Below, in pieces: positions 1 through 5,542 of a DNA stretch of 5,542 nt. The DNA is from Deltaproteobacteria bacterium (GTDB taxonomy: Bacteria; Desulfobacterota; Binatia; DP-6), in NCBI GenBank assembly GCA_005879205.1, contig VBLD01000058.1:18036-23577 (forward strand). Direction: 5' to 3'. Below the pieces are notes generated by a model. That model worked only from the letters and a program-made list of their open reading frames with translations. It was not told the origin of the DNA and made no database searches. The position numbers and the translations under genes were made by a program. Numbering within the stretch: position 1 is the stretch's first letter; every line of letters begins with the position of its first letter.

Positions 1-495
1 GAGCGGACGGCGCTGTATCGCGCGCTCGGGGCGGCGCTCCGCGCTTTCGACGCCGAGCGCCGCCGCGAGGGCGCCCACCTCGAGCGCGACATGCGCCGGC
101 GGACGACGCAGCTGCGCGCGCTCACCGCCCGCATCCGCCGCCGTTTGCCGCAGGCGCTGGCGGCGCTGCGCGGGCAGGTCGAGGAGCGGCTGGTCCGGCT
201 GGTGGGCGGGAGCGAGCTCGACCCGAGCCGGATCGCGCACGAGGTCGCGCTGCTGGCCGAGCGGGGCGACATCACCGAGGAGCTGGTGCGACTCGAGAGC
301 CACCTCGCCGCGCTCGCGGCGGCGTTCGGGGAGCGCGGACCGGTCGGCAAGCGAATCGACTTCCTGGTCCAGGAGGTGCACCGCGAGCTCAACACGACGG
401 GTGCCAAGGCGGGGGACCTGATGATCACGGACCTCGTGCTGGCGGCGAAGGGGGAGCTCGAGAAGCTCCGCGAGCAGGTACAGAACGTGGAGTGA
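1..495 (+). CDS. yicC: YicC family endoribonuclease, C-terminal part (5' end outside window)
   Basis: The reading frame is open from base 1 to the TGA at 493-495 and gives 164 residues of a protein whose family is normally about 290 long, so roughly the first 40% is missing. The visible part is the C-terminal half. A charged helical stretch (residues 1-75, rich in Arg, Glu and Ala) leads into the family's most conserved block (DUF1732, about 76-164). Recognisable pieces are the ITEELVRLESHL segment, the GKRIDFLVQEVHRELNT segment (close to the usual GKKLDFLLQEMNREANT), and the tail ending EKLREQVQNVE, nearly identical to the family's standard ending. YicC proteins are oligomeric RNA-cleaving enzymes; in E. 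coli YicC affects small-RNA decay. The ATG at 91 is internal, because the frame upstream of it (residues 1-30) still reads as YicC. Codon use is strongly GC-biased, as in rel. Identification is firm; exact substrates here are unknown. Confidence 0.93.
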   Translation, partial: ERTALYRALGAALRAFDAERRREGAHLERDMRRRTTQLRALTARIRRRLPQALAALRGQVEERLVRLVGGSELDPSRIAHEVALLAERGDITEELVRLESHLAALAAAFGERGPVGKRIDFLVQEVHRELNTTGAKAGDLMITDLVLAAKGELEKLREQVQNVE

Positions 496-563
496 GCTAA
501 GGGTGTGTTCCGCCCTACGGCGCCGTGCGCAGGGTACCCCGAGGCCACACTGCAGCGGCGGCA

Positions 564-593
564 AGGTCCGGGGCATATCAGGTCCGGGTATCA
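564..593. repeat. Imperfect tandem direct repeat just before a start codon
   Basis: Two copies of a short unit lie head to tail: AGGTCCGGGGCATATCA (564-580) and AGGTCCGGGTATCA (580-593), sharing A580 and differing by a three-base deletion. The second copy runs into the ATG at 593. A repeated site at this position could be a regulator-binding site or a slipped duplication; nothing else in the window repeats it. No convincing ribosome-binding site other than the weak AGG at 580-582 is present. Confidence 0.35.
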
Positions 594-1030
594 TGAGCGG
601 ACTCAGGGCCGCGGGTGTCTGGGGTTCGGGGGCGGTGGGCGGACTAGGAACCCTGGCGGGAGGGGCCGGACTCGCAACAGCGGTCGTCGTCAACAAAACT
701 GTTCTCAAGGATTCCGATTCTCTTGACCACCGTGAACGTGTAGCGCGTCGAGCGGGGCGTCTGGGCACCTACGCCGGCGCCGGACTCGGAACGGCAGGTG
801 GTCTCACCGCCGTGTCGGCCCTGGGCTCAGTGGCGGGCCTTTCGGGCGCTGGCGTGATGAGCGGTTTGGCCGCGATCGGCGGAGCCGTTGGGTTGGGTGC
901 AGGCGCCGGCACGATGCTTGTCGTCGCGTTGCCGGCTGTGGGAGCGGGTGCACTAGGCTGGGGCATCTACAAGGCTGCCCAGGCTCTGATGCCAACTGCG
1001 GACGGCCGGGTCCTGCTGTCCTCAACGTAA
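593..1030 (+). CDS. Small Gly/Ala-rich probable membrane protein, function unknown
   Basis: I do not recognise a named family. From ATG 593 it encodes 145 residues. A hydrophobic Gly/Ala/Val stretch (about 8-33) is followed by a short charged segment (34-56, with Lys, Asp, Glu and Arg, ending in ARRAGR). Two further Gly/Ala-rich hydrophobic stretches follow (about 57-84 and 86-126), dense in small-residue GxxxG-type spacings, e.g. GLSGAGVMSGLAAIGG at 82-97. A short polar tail ends it. The pattern suggests three tightly packed membrane helices. It loosely recalls glycine-zipper membrane proteins and the interferon-inducible ISG12/IFI6 type of hydrophobic protein, but this is an impression only. 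The frame stays open back to GTG 503, which would add a basic 30-residue leader; ATG 593 is preferred because the hydrophobic pattern starts there. Only about two thirds of third codon positions are G or C, far below the neighbouring genes, which suggests a separate origin. It may be a spurious ORF, but the amphipathic pattern argues for a gene. Confidence 0.55.
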   Translation: MSGLRAAGVWGSGAVGGLGTLAGGAGLATAVVVNKTVLKDSDSLDHRERVARRAGRLGTYAGAGLGTAGGLTAVSALGSVAGLSGAGVMSGLAAIGGAVGLGAGAGTMLVVALPAVGAGALGWGIYKAAQALMPTADGRVLLSST

Positions 1031-1070
1031 GCGCGAGTTCCCTAACGGCGACTATGCCCCGGCACAGCAT

Positions 1071-1095
1071 CGCCTCAGCGTGCTCACGCGGGGCG
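1071..1095 (+). terminator. Weak hairpin after the small membrane protein gene
   Basis: CGCC (1071-1074) pairs with GGCG (1092-1095), and GCGT (1078-1081) pairs with ACGC (1086-1089) around a four-base loop, with a small internal loop between the two stems. It lies about 40 bases after the TAA at 1028-1030. There is no T tract, so an intrinsic terminator is only a possibility. In DNA this GC-rich, short stems of this kind also occur by chance. Confidence 0.2.
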
Positions 1096-1162
1096 ACGGT
1101 CAACCGACCTCGCGGCCCCCTGACAAGGTGAAGGTATAGGTGCAGAAGCCGGGAGCCCGCGG

Positions 1163-1168
1163 CATAAT
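1163..1168 (+). promoter_or_regulatory. Possible -10 element directly upstream of the CMP kinase start
   Basis: CATAAT differs from the TATAAT consensus at one base and stands out in very GC-rich DNA. Transcription would start about seven bases further on, at or next to the GTG at 1175, implying a leaderless message. No good -35 lies 16-18 bases upstream (GTGCAG at 1140-1145 is poor), so support is weak. The only purine-rich Shine-Dalgarno candidate, GGGAG at 1151-1155, is too far (19 bases) from GTG 1175. Confidence 0.22.
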
Positions 1169-1174
1169 GCGTTC

Positions 1175-1696
1175 GTGTTGATCACCATCTCGGGCCTCCC
1201 GGGCAGCGGCAAGACGACCGTCGCTCGTCTCGTGGCCGAGCAACTCGGCCTCGAGCACGTCTATGCCGGGGACATCTTCCGCCGGCAGGCGGCGGCTCGC
1301 GGCCTGTCGCTCGAGGAGTATGCGCGCCAGGCCGAGACGGACCACGCGATCGACCGCGCCCTCGACGAGCAGATGCGCGCCCGGGCGGCAGAGGACGACG
1401 CGGTGCTCGAAGGCCGTCTCGCGGCCTTCATGGCGGAAGCCGCCGGGCGGCCCGCGCTGAAGGTCTTCCTCGACGCGCCCGAGACGGTGCGCGCCGAGCG
1501 CATCGTGGCGCGCGAGGGCGGGGCGGCCGAGGCGCGGCTCCAGGAGACCCAGGCGCGCGAGGCCTCCGACGCCCGCCGCTACCGGCAGATCTACGGCTTC
1601 GACTACCACGACCTCGGGCGCTACGACCTCGTGCTCTCCACCGACCGCCGCTCCCCCGAGGAGCTCGCCCGCGAGATCGTGAGCGCGGCGCGGTCA
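1175..1696 (+). CDS. cmk: Archaeal-type cytidylate kinase (CMP/dCMP kinase), stop codon apparently mutated
   Basis: It transfers phosphate from ATP to CMP or dCMP in the cytoplasm, feeding CTP and dCTP synthesis. The 173 residues to position 1693 match the short archaeal-type cytidylate kinase family. The P-loop GLPGSGKT is at 7-14, the GDIFR nucleotide-binding segment at 32-36, LEGRLA at 78-83, APETVRAERI at 101-110, the Arg-rich lid region REASDARRYRQIYG at 128-141, and the closing YDLVLSTDRRSPEEL at 150-164. The GTG start at 1175 puts the P-loop at the normal distance from the N terminus; TTG 1178 is the alternative. The family normally ends about here, but the expected stop is TCA (1694-1696). 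As written, the frame runs to the TGA at 2084-2086 (303 residues), adding 130 Ser/Arg/Thr-rich residues that are simply the rel gene read out of frame. It heads an operon with rel and ridA. CMP specificity over other nucleotides is inferred from the family. Confidence 0.85.
1693..1696 (+). other. Disrupted stop/start overlap between the CMP kinase and rel (GTCA in place of GTGA)
   Basis: In the kinase frame 1694-1696 is TCA; in the rel frame 1693-1695 is GTC. If C1695 were G, the kinase would stop at TGA 1694-1696 after residue 173, and rel would start at GTG 1693, reading on as MSELIERVRAYHP. The rel/ridA junction at 3834-3837 is exactly this GTGA arrangement. No ATG, GTG or TTG occurs in the rel frame between its upstream stop (TAA 1165-1167) and GTG 1780. 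Confidence 0.75.
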
Positions 1697-3837
1697 GCGA
1701 GCTCATCGAGCGCGTCCGCGCCTACCACCCGACGGGACCCGTCGACACCATCCAGCGGGCGTACGACTTCTCGGCCGAGGTGCACCGCGGCCAGCGCCGG
1801 CTGTCGGGCGAGCCGTATCTCACCCACCCCGTCCAGGTGGCCGGGATCATCGCCGAGATGCGCCTCGACGTGCCGAGCGTCGCCACGGGCCTCCTGCACG
1901 ACACCGTCGAGGACACGCTCGCGACGCTCGACCAGATCGAGGGGACGTTCGGCAGCGAGATCGCGACCCTGGTCGACGGGGTCACGAAGATCGGCCAGAT
2001 CAACTTCACGTCGCGCGAGGAGAAGCAGGCGGAGAACTTCCGCAAGATGCTCCTCGCCATGGCGCGCGACATCCGCGTCATCCTGATCAAGCTCGCCGAC
2101 CGCACGCACAACATGCGCACGCTCGGCCACCTTCCGCCCGAGCGCCAGGTGGAGATCGCCCAGGAGACGCTCGACATCTACGCGCCGCTGGCGCACCGCC
2201 TCGGCATCTACTGGATCAAGAGCGAGCTCGAGGACAACGCGCTCCGCTTCCTCCACCCCGAGGTCTACTACCAGCTGAAGCGCAGCGTCGCGAAGCGCAA
2301 GGCCGAGCGGGAGAAGTACATCCGGGAAGTCATCTCCGTCCTCGGCAAGAAGCTCGCCGAGTCCGAGGTCGAGGCCGAGGTGAGCGGGCGTCCCAAGCAC
2401 TTCTACTCGATCTACGAGAAGATGCAGGCGCAGAACCTGCTCTACGACCAGATCTACGACCTGGTCGCTTTCCGCGTCGTCGTCGACTCGCTCGGCGAGT
2501 GCTACGAGGCGCTCGGCTGTGCGCACGCCAACTGGAAGCCGGTGCCGGGCCGCTTCAAGGACTACATCGCGCTTCCCAAGGCCAACGGCTACCAGTCGCT
2601 GCACACCACCGTCATCGGCCCGTACGGGGAGCGCATCGAGATCCAGATCCGGACGCGCGAGATGCACCGCATCGCCGAATACGGGGTCGCGGCCCACTGG
2701 CGTTACAAGCAGCCGGGCAAGGACCGCGTGGTCGACGACAGCCAGCGCTTCGCCTGGCTTCGCCAGCTGCTCGAGTGGCAGCAGCAGCTCCAGGACCCGC
2801 AGGAGTTCCTGCGCTCGGTCAAGGAGGACCTCTTCTCCGACGAGGTCTTCGTCTTCACGCCGAAGGGCGACCTGCTGAACTTCCCGGTCGGCGCGACGGT
2901 GATCGACTTCGCCTACCGCATCCACTCGGAGGTGGGCCACCACTGCACGGGCGCGCGCGTGAACGGCAAGATCGTCCCGCTGCGCTACCAGCTGCAGAGC
3001 GGCGACACCGTCGAGATCGTCACCACCGCCAGCCAGACGCCCTCCAACGACTGGCTGAAGCTGGTCAAGAGCTCGCGGGCCAAGGCCCGCATCCGCGCCT
3101 ACATCAAGCTGCAGCAGGGCGCGCGTTCCGTCGCGATCGGACGGGAGATTCTCGAGCGCGACTTCACGCGCCATCAGCTCGACCCCGCCAAGCTCCGCAA
3201 GGACGGCACGCTCGAGCGCGTCGCGAAGGAGCTCTCGCAGCGCGACGAGGAGACGCTGCTCGCCGGCGTGGGCTACGGAAAGATCACCACGCAGAGCGTG
3301 CTCGCGCGCATCCTGCCGCCGGAGGAGATCGAGCGGCGCCGCGAGAAGGGCGAGGGCCGGCTGCAGCGGCTCTTCCGCCTGGTCGGGCGCCAGACGAAGA
3401 GCGGCGTGCAGGTGTCGGGCGTCGAGGACATGCTGGTGCGCTTCGGGAAGTGCTGCAGCCCACTCCCCGGGGAGCGCATCACGGGGTTCATCACGCGCGG
3501 CCGCGGCGTCACGGTGCATACCCTCGAGTGCCCCAAGGTGCTCGAGAGCGACCCGCAGCGCCGCATCGACGCGCAGTGGGTGAACGGGCAGGGAACACCG
3601 CGGGCGGTGAAGGTGGAGGTGACGTGCGTCGACCGGCCCGGCCTCCTCGCCGCCATGTCGAAGGCGATCAGCTCGGCCGGCATCAACATCACGCGCGCCC
3701 AGGTGCACGGCCTCGGCGATCGCAAGGCGCAGAACACCTTCGAGCTCATGGTCGGGAGCCTCGACGAGCTGAACCGCGTCATGCGGAGTCTCGGCAGGGT
3801 GCGGGGCGTGATGAAGGTCGCGCGGGTGAGGACGTGA
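1693..3837 (+). CDS. rel: Bifunctional (p)ppGpp synthetase/hydrolase, Rel/SpoT family
   Basis: It makes and degrades the alarmone (p)ppGpp, controlling the stringent response; RelA-type enzymes act at the ribosome. Counting from 1693 it has 714 residues, a typical full length. The N-terminal HD hydrolase domain (about 18-190) has THP at 44-46, LLHDTVEDT from 67 with the HD pair at 69-70, and LADRTHNMRT at 134-143, so hydrolysis looks intact. The synthetase domain (about 230-340) has GRPKHFYSIYEKM, the RFKD motif at 287-290 typical of bifunctional enzymes (monofunctional RelA has an acidic version), and NGYQSLHTT. The TGS domain is at about 381-443 (EVFVFTPKGDLLNFPVGAT), then a helical region, the conserved-cysteine domain with GKCCSPLPG (Cys pair 587-588) and His609/Cys613, and a C-terminal ACT domain at about 637-709 with DRPGLL. 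All domains are present. The first usable start in the sequence as written is GTG 1780, which would remove 29 residues ahead of the HD core; codons 1696-1779 still read as family sequence, so the real start is almost certainly 1693. The last four bases overlap ridA. Confidence 0.95.
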   Translation, partial: VSELIERVRAYHPTGPVDTIQRAYDFSAEVHRGQRRLSGEPYLTHPVQVAGIIAEMRLDVPSVATGLLHDTVEDTLATLDQIEGTFGSEIATLVDGVTKIGQINFTSREEKQAENFRKMLLAMARDIRVILIKLADRTHNMRTLGHLPPERQVEIAQETLDIYAPLAHRLGIYWIKSELEDNALRFLHPEVYYQLKRSVAKRKAEREKYIREVISVLGKKLAESEVEAEVSGRPKHFYSIYEKMQAQNLLYDQIYDLVAFRVVVDSLGECYEALGCAHANWKPVPGRFKDYIALPKANGYQSLHTTVIGPYGERIEIQIRTREMHRIAEYGVAAHWRYKQPGKDRVVDDSQRFAWLRQLLEWQQQLQDPQEFLRSVKEDLFSDEVFVFTPKGDLLNFPVGATVIDFAYRIHSEVGHHCTGARVNGKIVPLRYQLQSGDTVEIVTTASQTPSNDWLKLVKSSRAKARIRAYIKLQQGARSVAIGREILERDFTRHQLDPAKLRKDGTLERVAKELSQRDEETLLAGVGYGKITTQSVLARILPPEEIERRREKGEGRLQRLFRLVGRQTKSGVQVSGVEDMLVRFGKCCSPLPGERITGFITRGRGVTVHTLECPKVLESDPQRRIDAQWVNGQGTPRAVKVEVTCVDRPGLLAAMSKAISSAGINITRAQVHGLGDRKAQNTFELMVGSLDELNRVMRSLGRVRGVMKVARVRT

Positions 3838-4223
3838 CGCGCGGCCGCGAGAGCTTCGCGAGCGACGCGGCGCCGCGCGCCATTGGCCCGTACGCGCAGG
3901 CGGTCGCCGCGGGCGATCTGGTCTTCTGCTCGGGGCAGGTCGGCCTCGATCCCGCGAGCGGCCGTCTCGTGCCGGGTGGCGTGGCCGCCGAGGCAGCGCG
4001 CGCCCTGGAGAACCTCGCCGCGGTGCTGTCGGCCGCCGGTCTCGGTCTCGGCGACGTGGTGAAGACGACGGTCTACCTGCTCGACCTCGGGGAGTTCGCG
4101 GCGATGAACGAGGTCTACGCCCGCTACTTCCAGGCTCCCTACCCGGCGCGCGCCACGGTGGGGGTGGTCGCGCTGCCGGCCGGCGCGCGCGTGGAGATCG
4201 AGGCGGTCGCAACGCGCCGGTAG
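3834..4223 (+). CDS. ridA: RidA family reactive enamine/imine deaminase
   Basis: RidA (YjgF/YER057c/UK114 family) hydrolyses reactive enamine/imine intermediates such as 2-aminoacrylate released by PLP-dependent dehydratases, protecting PLP enzymes in the cytoplasm; it acts as a trimer. The 129-residue length is standard. Family hallmarks are AIGPYAQAV (16-24), LVFCSGQVGLDPASG (29-43), the NLAAVLSAAGLGLGDVVKTTVYL stretch, and the C-terminal YPARATVGV with the substrate-carboxylate-binding arginine, followed by LPAGARVEIEAVA with the conserved glutamate. The GTG start at 3834 overlaps the rel stop (GTGA), with a purine-rich GGGTGAGG at 3824-3831 just upstream, so translation is probably coupled to rel. 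The frame is open far upstream inside rel, but that part is out-of-frame rel sequence. A rel–ridA pairing is common in several bacterial groups. Identification is firm; whether this paralogue is a true RidA rather than an Rid2/Rid3-type relative is likely but untested. Confidence 0.93.
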   Translation: MTRGRESFASDAAPRAIGPYAQAVAAGDLVFCSGQVGLDPASGRLVPGGVAAEAARALENLAAVLSAAGLGLGDVVKTTVYLLDLGEFAAMNEVYARYFQAPYPARATVGVVALPAGARVEIEAVATRR

Positions 4224-4307
4224 ACGCGTCGACGCCACGGTCGCGGCGGCCGAGCGATCGTCCAGCATGTCGAGCCCCCCGGCGTGAAGCGAGGTGCCGC
4301 GAGCGTT

Positions 4308-4345
4308 GGGCGCCTGGCGTCGCTCGGCGGAACCGTCAGGCGCCC
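4308..4345. terminator. Strong inverted repeat between convergent ridA and aarF genes, possible terminator
   Basis: GGGCGCCTG (4308-4316) is perfectly complementary to CAGGCGCCC (4337-4345). The stem extends inward by a G·T pair and CG/CG (4317-4319 with 4334-4336), leaving a 14-base loop. It begins 84 bases after the ridA stop and covers the stop codon of the opposite-strand kinase gene (4336-4338). Its place at the convergent junction suits a two-way terminator, but neither strand has a T tract, so a U-less or Rho-dependent mechanism would be needed. The rest of the gap (4224-4335) holds no gene. Confidence 0.4.
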
Positions 4346-5542
4346 CCCTGCGCCAGGAGCGCGCTCAGGAACGCGCGGTCCGAGAGCAGCGACGCATCCG
4401 CCATGAACATCTTCCCGTACCGCTCGAAGTACAGGAGCTGCTTGGCGAGCAGGAAGGTGCCCCGGTCGAAGCTGGAGCCGACCGCGCCGTGCTCGAAGAC
4501 GCCGGCGTGCAGGCGGCGCTGGGCTCGCAGGCGGCGGAGCCGGGCGCGCCATGAGAGGCGGGGCGCCCCGTCGGTTTCCGGCACCCGGCCCTGGATGGCC
4601 GTCAGCAGGGTGGTGAGACTCGCCTCGCCGAAGGGTTGTGTGAGGAGCGGCTCCATGACGTTGCGCACGAAGACCTCGAGCTCGGCGTCCCCCAGCCCGA
4701 GCTGCTCGCGCAACGCCGGGCCGTAGGCCTGCCGCAGCTGGGCGGCGATGTCGGCCCACGCGGTCTCGTCGCCGAGCGCGGCCTCGAGCGTGCGGCGAAA
4801 GAAGCGGTGCGTGTCCGCGTCGAGGCGGCCGACGATTCCCCAGTCGAGGACGCCGAGCCGCCCGTCGCGCAGCAGGAGCATGTTGCCCGCATGCACGTCG
4901 CCGTGGAACGTCCCGTCGCGTACGGCGACCTCGATCCAGGCGCGGACGACCTGCTCCATGAGCGGGCGGGGGTCGAGGCCGAGCGCGGCGATGCGGGGCA
5001 GATCGTCGATCGTCACGCCGTCGAGGAACTCCATGGTGAGCACGTCCGGTCCGGACAGCGCGGGCAGCGGCTCGGGGACGGCGACCATCCCGAGCCCGAG
5101 CTCGGCGAACCGCCGGCGAAAGAACGCTATGGTGCGCGCCTCGTTGCGGAGATCGAGCTCCTCGGCCACCTGCTGCCGGAAACCGTCGTGCAGGCGGACG
5201 AGCTGGCCCGCCTCCGGCAGCCCCACGCGCAGCGACAGGAACTCGAAGAGGGGGCCCATGAGGCGAAGGTCGGTCGCCACCAGTCGGGCGACGCCGGGGC
5301 GCAGGACTTTGACGGCGACGGCCCGCCCGTCGGGCAAGGTGGCGCGGTGCACCACCGCGAGCGAGGCCCGCCCGATCGGCAGCTCGTCGAAGCGCACGAA
5401 GACGTCCGCGAGCGGGCGCCCGAGCGTCCGCTCGACGGCGGCGGAGACCTGCGGGAAGGGGACGACGGGGCCCGTGTCGAGGCACGAGCGGAACTCGTTC
5501 GCCACCGCGTCGCCGAACACGCCGGGGGAGGAGGCGACGAGC
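4336..5542 (-). CDS. AarF/ABC1/UbiB atypical kinase family protein (N terminus outside window)
   Basis: This is a member of the ABC1/ADCK/UbiB protein-kinase-like family, whose best-known members support ubiquinone or other isoprenoid-lipid metabolism. The frame is open to the window edge. Upstream of GTG 5518-5520 it still reads LVASSPG, matching the segment after the family's KxGQ motif, so that GTG is internal and the start lies beyond 5542. Numbering from 5520 (394 residues visible): an Ala-loop equivalent PIGRASLAVVHRA (48-60), the ATP-binding lysine in VAVKVLRPG (K71), EELDLRNEA (120-128), EFLDG (164-168), the catalytic loop HGDVHAGN (206-213), and LDWG (225-228) where most members have LDFG. 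The usual AxAS/QVH nucleotide-loop residues are altered to GRAS and VVH. I see no clear C-terminal transmembrane pair, so a soluble or peripheral location is possible. It converges on ridA and is probably a separate unit. The specific lipid role is unknown, hence no gene symbol. Confidence 0.88.
   Translation of the reverse strand, partial: LVASSPGVFGDAVANEFRSCLDTGPVVPFPQVSAAVERTLGRPLADVFVRFDELPIGRASLAVVHRATLPDGRAVAVKVLRPGVARLVATDLRLMGPLFEFLSLRVGLPEAGQLVRLHDGFRQQVAEELDLRNEARTIAFFRRRFAELGLGMVAVPEPLPALSGPDVLTMEFLDGVTIDDLPRIAALGLDPRPLMEQVVRAWIEVAVRDGTFHGDVHAGNMLLLRDGRLGVLDWGIVGRLDADTHRFFRRTLEAALGDETAWADIAAQLRQAYGPALREQLGLGDAELEVFVRNVMEPLLTQPFGEASLTTLLTAIQGRVPETDGAPRLSWRARLRRLRAQRRLHAGVFEHGAVGSSFDRGTFLLAKQLLYFERYGKMFMADASLLSDRAFLSALLAQGGA

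Larger units (their letters stand above)
1031..1174. other. Intergenic gap before the CMP kinase operon
   Basis: No protein gene or RNA gene is recognisable in these 144 bases. The gap contains a modest inverted repeat at 1071-1095 (CGCC, then GCGT and ACGC around a GCTC loop, then GGCG), with no following T run. It also has scattered promoter-like words (CTGACA at 1120-1125, TATAGG at 1135-1140, CATAAT at 1163-1168) that are not at standard spacing from each other. This is the most likely place for the promoter of the kinase–rel–ridA operon. Confidence 0.4.

Noticed and set aside
517..539. Palindromes ACGGCGCCGT (517-526) and GGGTACCC (532-539) after yicC as a terminator
   Set aside because: Both are perfect self-complementary words with no loop and no T run. 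Short palindromes like these are expected by chance in GC-rich DNA.
503..592. GTG 503 as the start of the small membrane protein
   Set aside because: The added 30 residues are basic, Cys- and Pro-containing and unlike the rest. The spacing to AAGGG is too short, and ATG 593 begins directly at the hydrophobic pattern. It remains a possible alternative.
1697..2086. The 130-residue Ser/Arg/Thr-rich C-terminal extension of the CMP kinase as a real domain
   Set aside because: It is the start of rel read in the wrong frame. Its composition is what a shifted frame of GC-rich DNA gives, and the family ends just before it.
2499..3833. Long upstream extension of the ridA frame inside rel
   Set aside because: The sequence is low-complexity Arg/Ala/Gly/Pro without RidA similarity, and the family's standard length begins at GTG 3834.
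1621..4212. An 863-codon open frame on the minus strand opposite rel and ridA
   Set aside because: Its product is dominated by Arg, Ala, Leu, Asp and Val in the pattern produced by reading GC-rich codons in reverse. It covers a well-supported rel gene and matches no family I recognise.
4139..5485. A 448-codon frame on the minus strand overlapping the AarF-type kinase
   Set aside because: It is an Arg/Ala/Pro-rich shadow of the kinase gene in another frame; the kinase frame has clear motifs.
1..5542. CRISPR arrays, insertion sequences, tRNA/rRNA genes, toxin–antitoxin or phage genes
   Set aside because: No regularly spaced repeats, transposase, terminal inverted repeats, cloverleaf or recognisable mobile gene is visible on either strand.

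Overview
The window is a very GC-rich bacterial chromosome segment, with G or C at nearly every third codon position in most genes. It looks like ordinary core genome. A yicC gene upstream of a rel–ridA pair and a single bifunctional Rel enzyme suggest a deltaproteobacterial-type lineage (Desulfobacterota, Myxococcota or Binatota-like). That placement is an inference from gene order and composition, not a demonstrated assignment.

Layout on the + strand: the 3' part of yicC (1-495, cut by the window edge); a small Gly/Ala-rich, probably membrane-embedded protein of unknown function (593-1030) with clearly less GC-biased codons than its neighbours; a 144-base gap without a gene; an archaeal-type cytidylate kinase (from GTG 1175); a full-length bifunctional (p)ppGpp synthetase/hydrolase of the Rel/SpoT family (to 3837); and a RidA enamine/imine deaminase (3834-4223). 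A short convergent gap with a strong inverted repeat follows. The opposite strand then carries an AarF/ABC1/UbiB-type atypical kinase (5542 back to 4336) whose start lies beyond the window.

The kinase, rel and ridA genes appear to form a tightly packed, translationally coupled operon. rel and ridA overlap by the four bases GTGA, which are the start of ridA and the stop of rel. The most striking observation is at the kinase/rel junction. The kinase has no stop where its family normally ends, and rel has no usable start where its family normally begins. A single base, C at 1695 read as G, would create exactly the same GTGA overlap and repair both genes at once. This is either a sequencing/assembly error or a real mutation that extends one protein and truncates the other.

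Functionally, yicC (RNA turnover), the CMP kinase (pyrimidine nucleotide supply), Rel (stringent response) and RidA (clearing reactive enamines from amino-acid metabolism) form a nucleotide/stress housekeeping group. In many related genomes gmk and rpoZ sit between yicC and rel. They are not seen here, and the CMP kinase and the unknown membrane protein occupy that place. I found no CRISPR array, insertion sequence, tRNA or rRNA, and no convincing new defence or mobile system.
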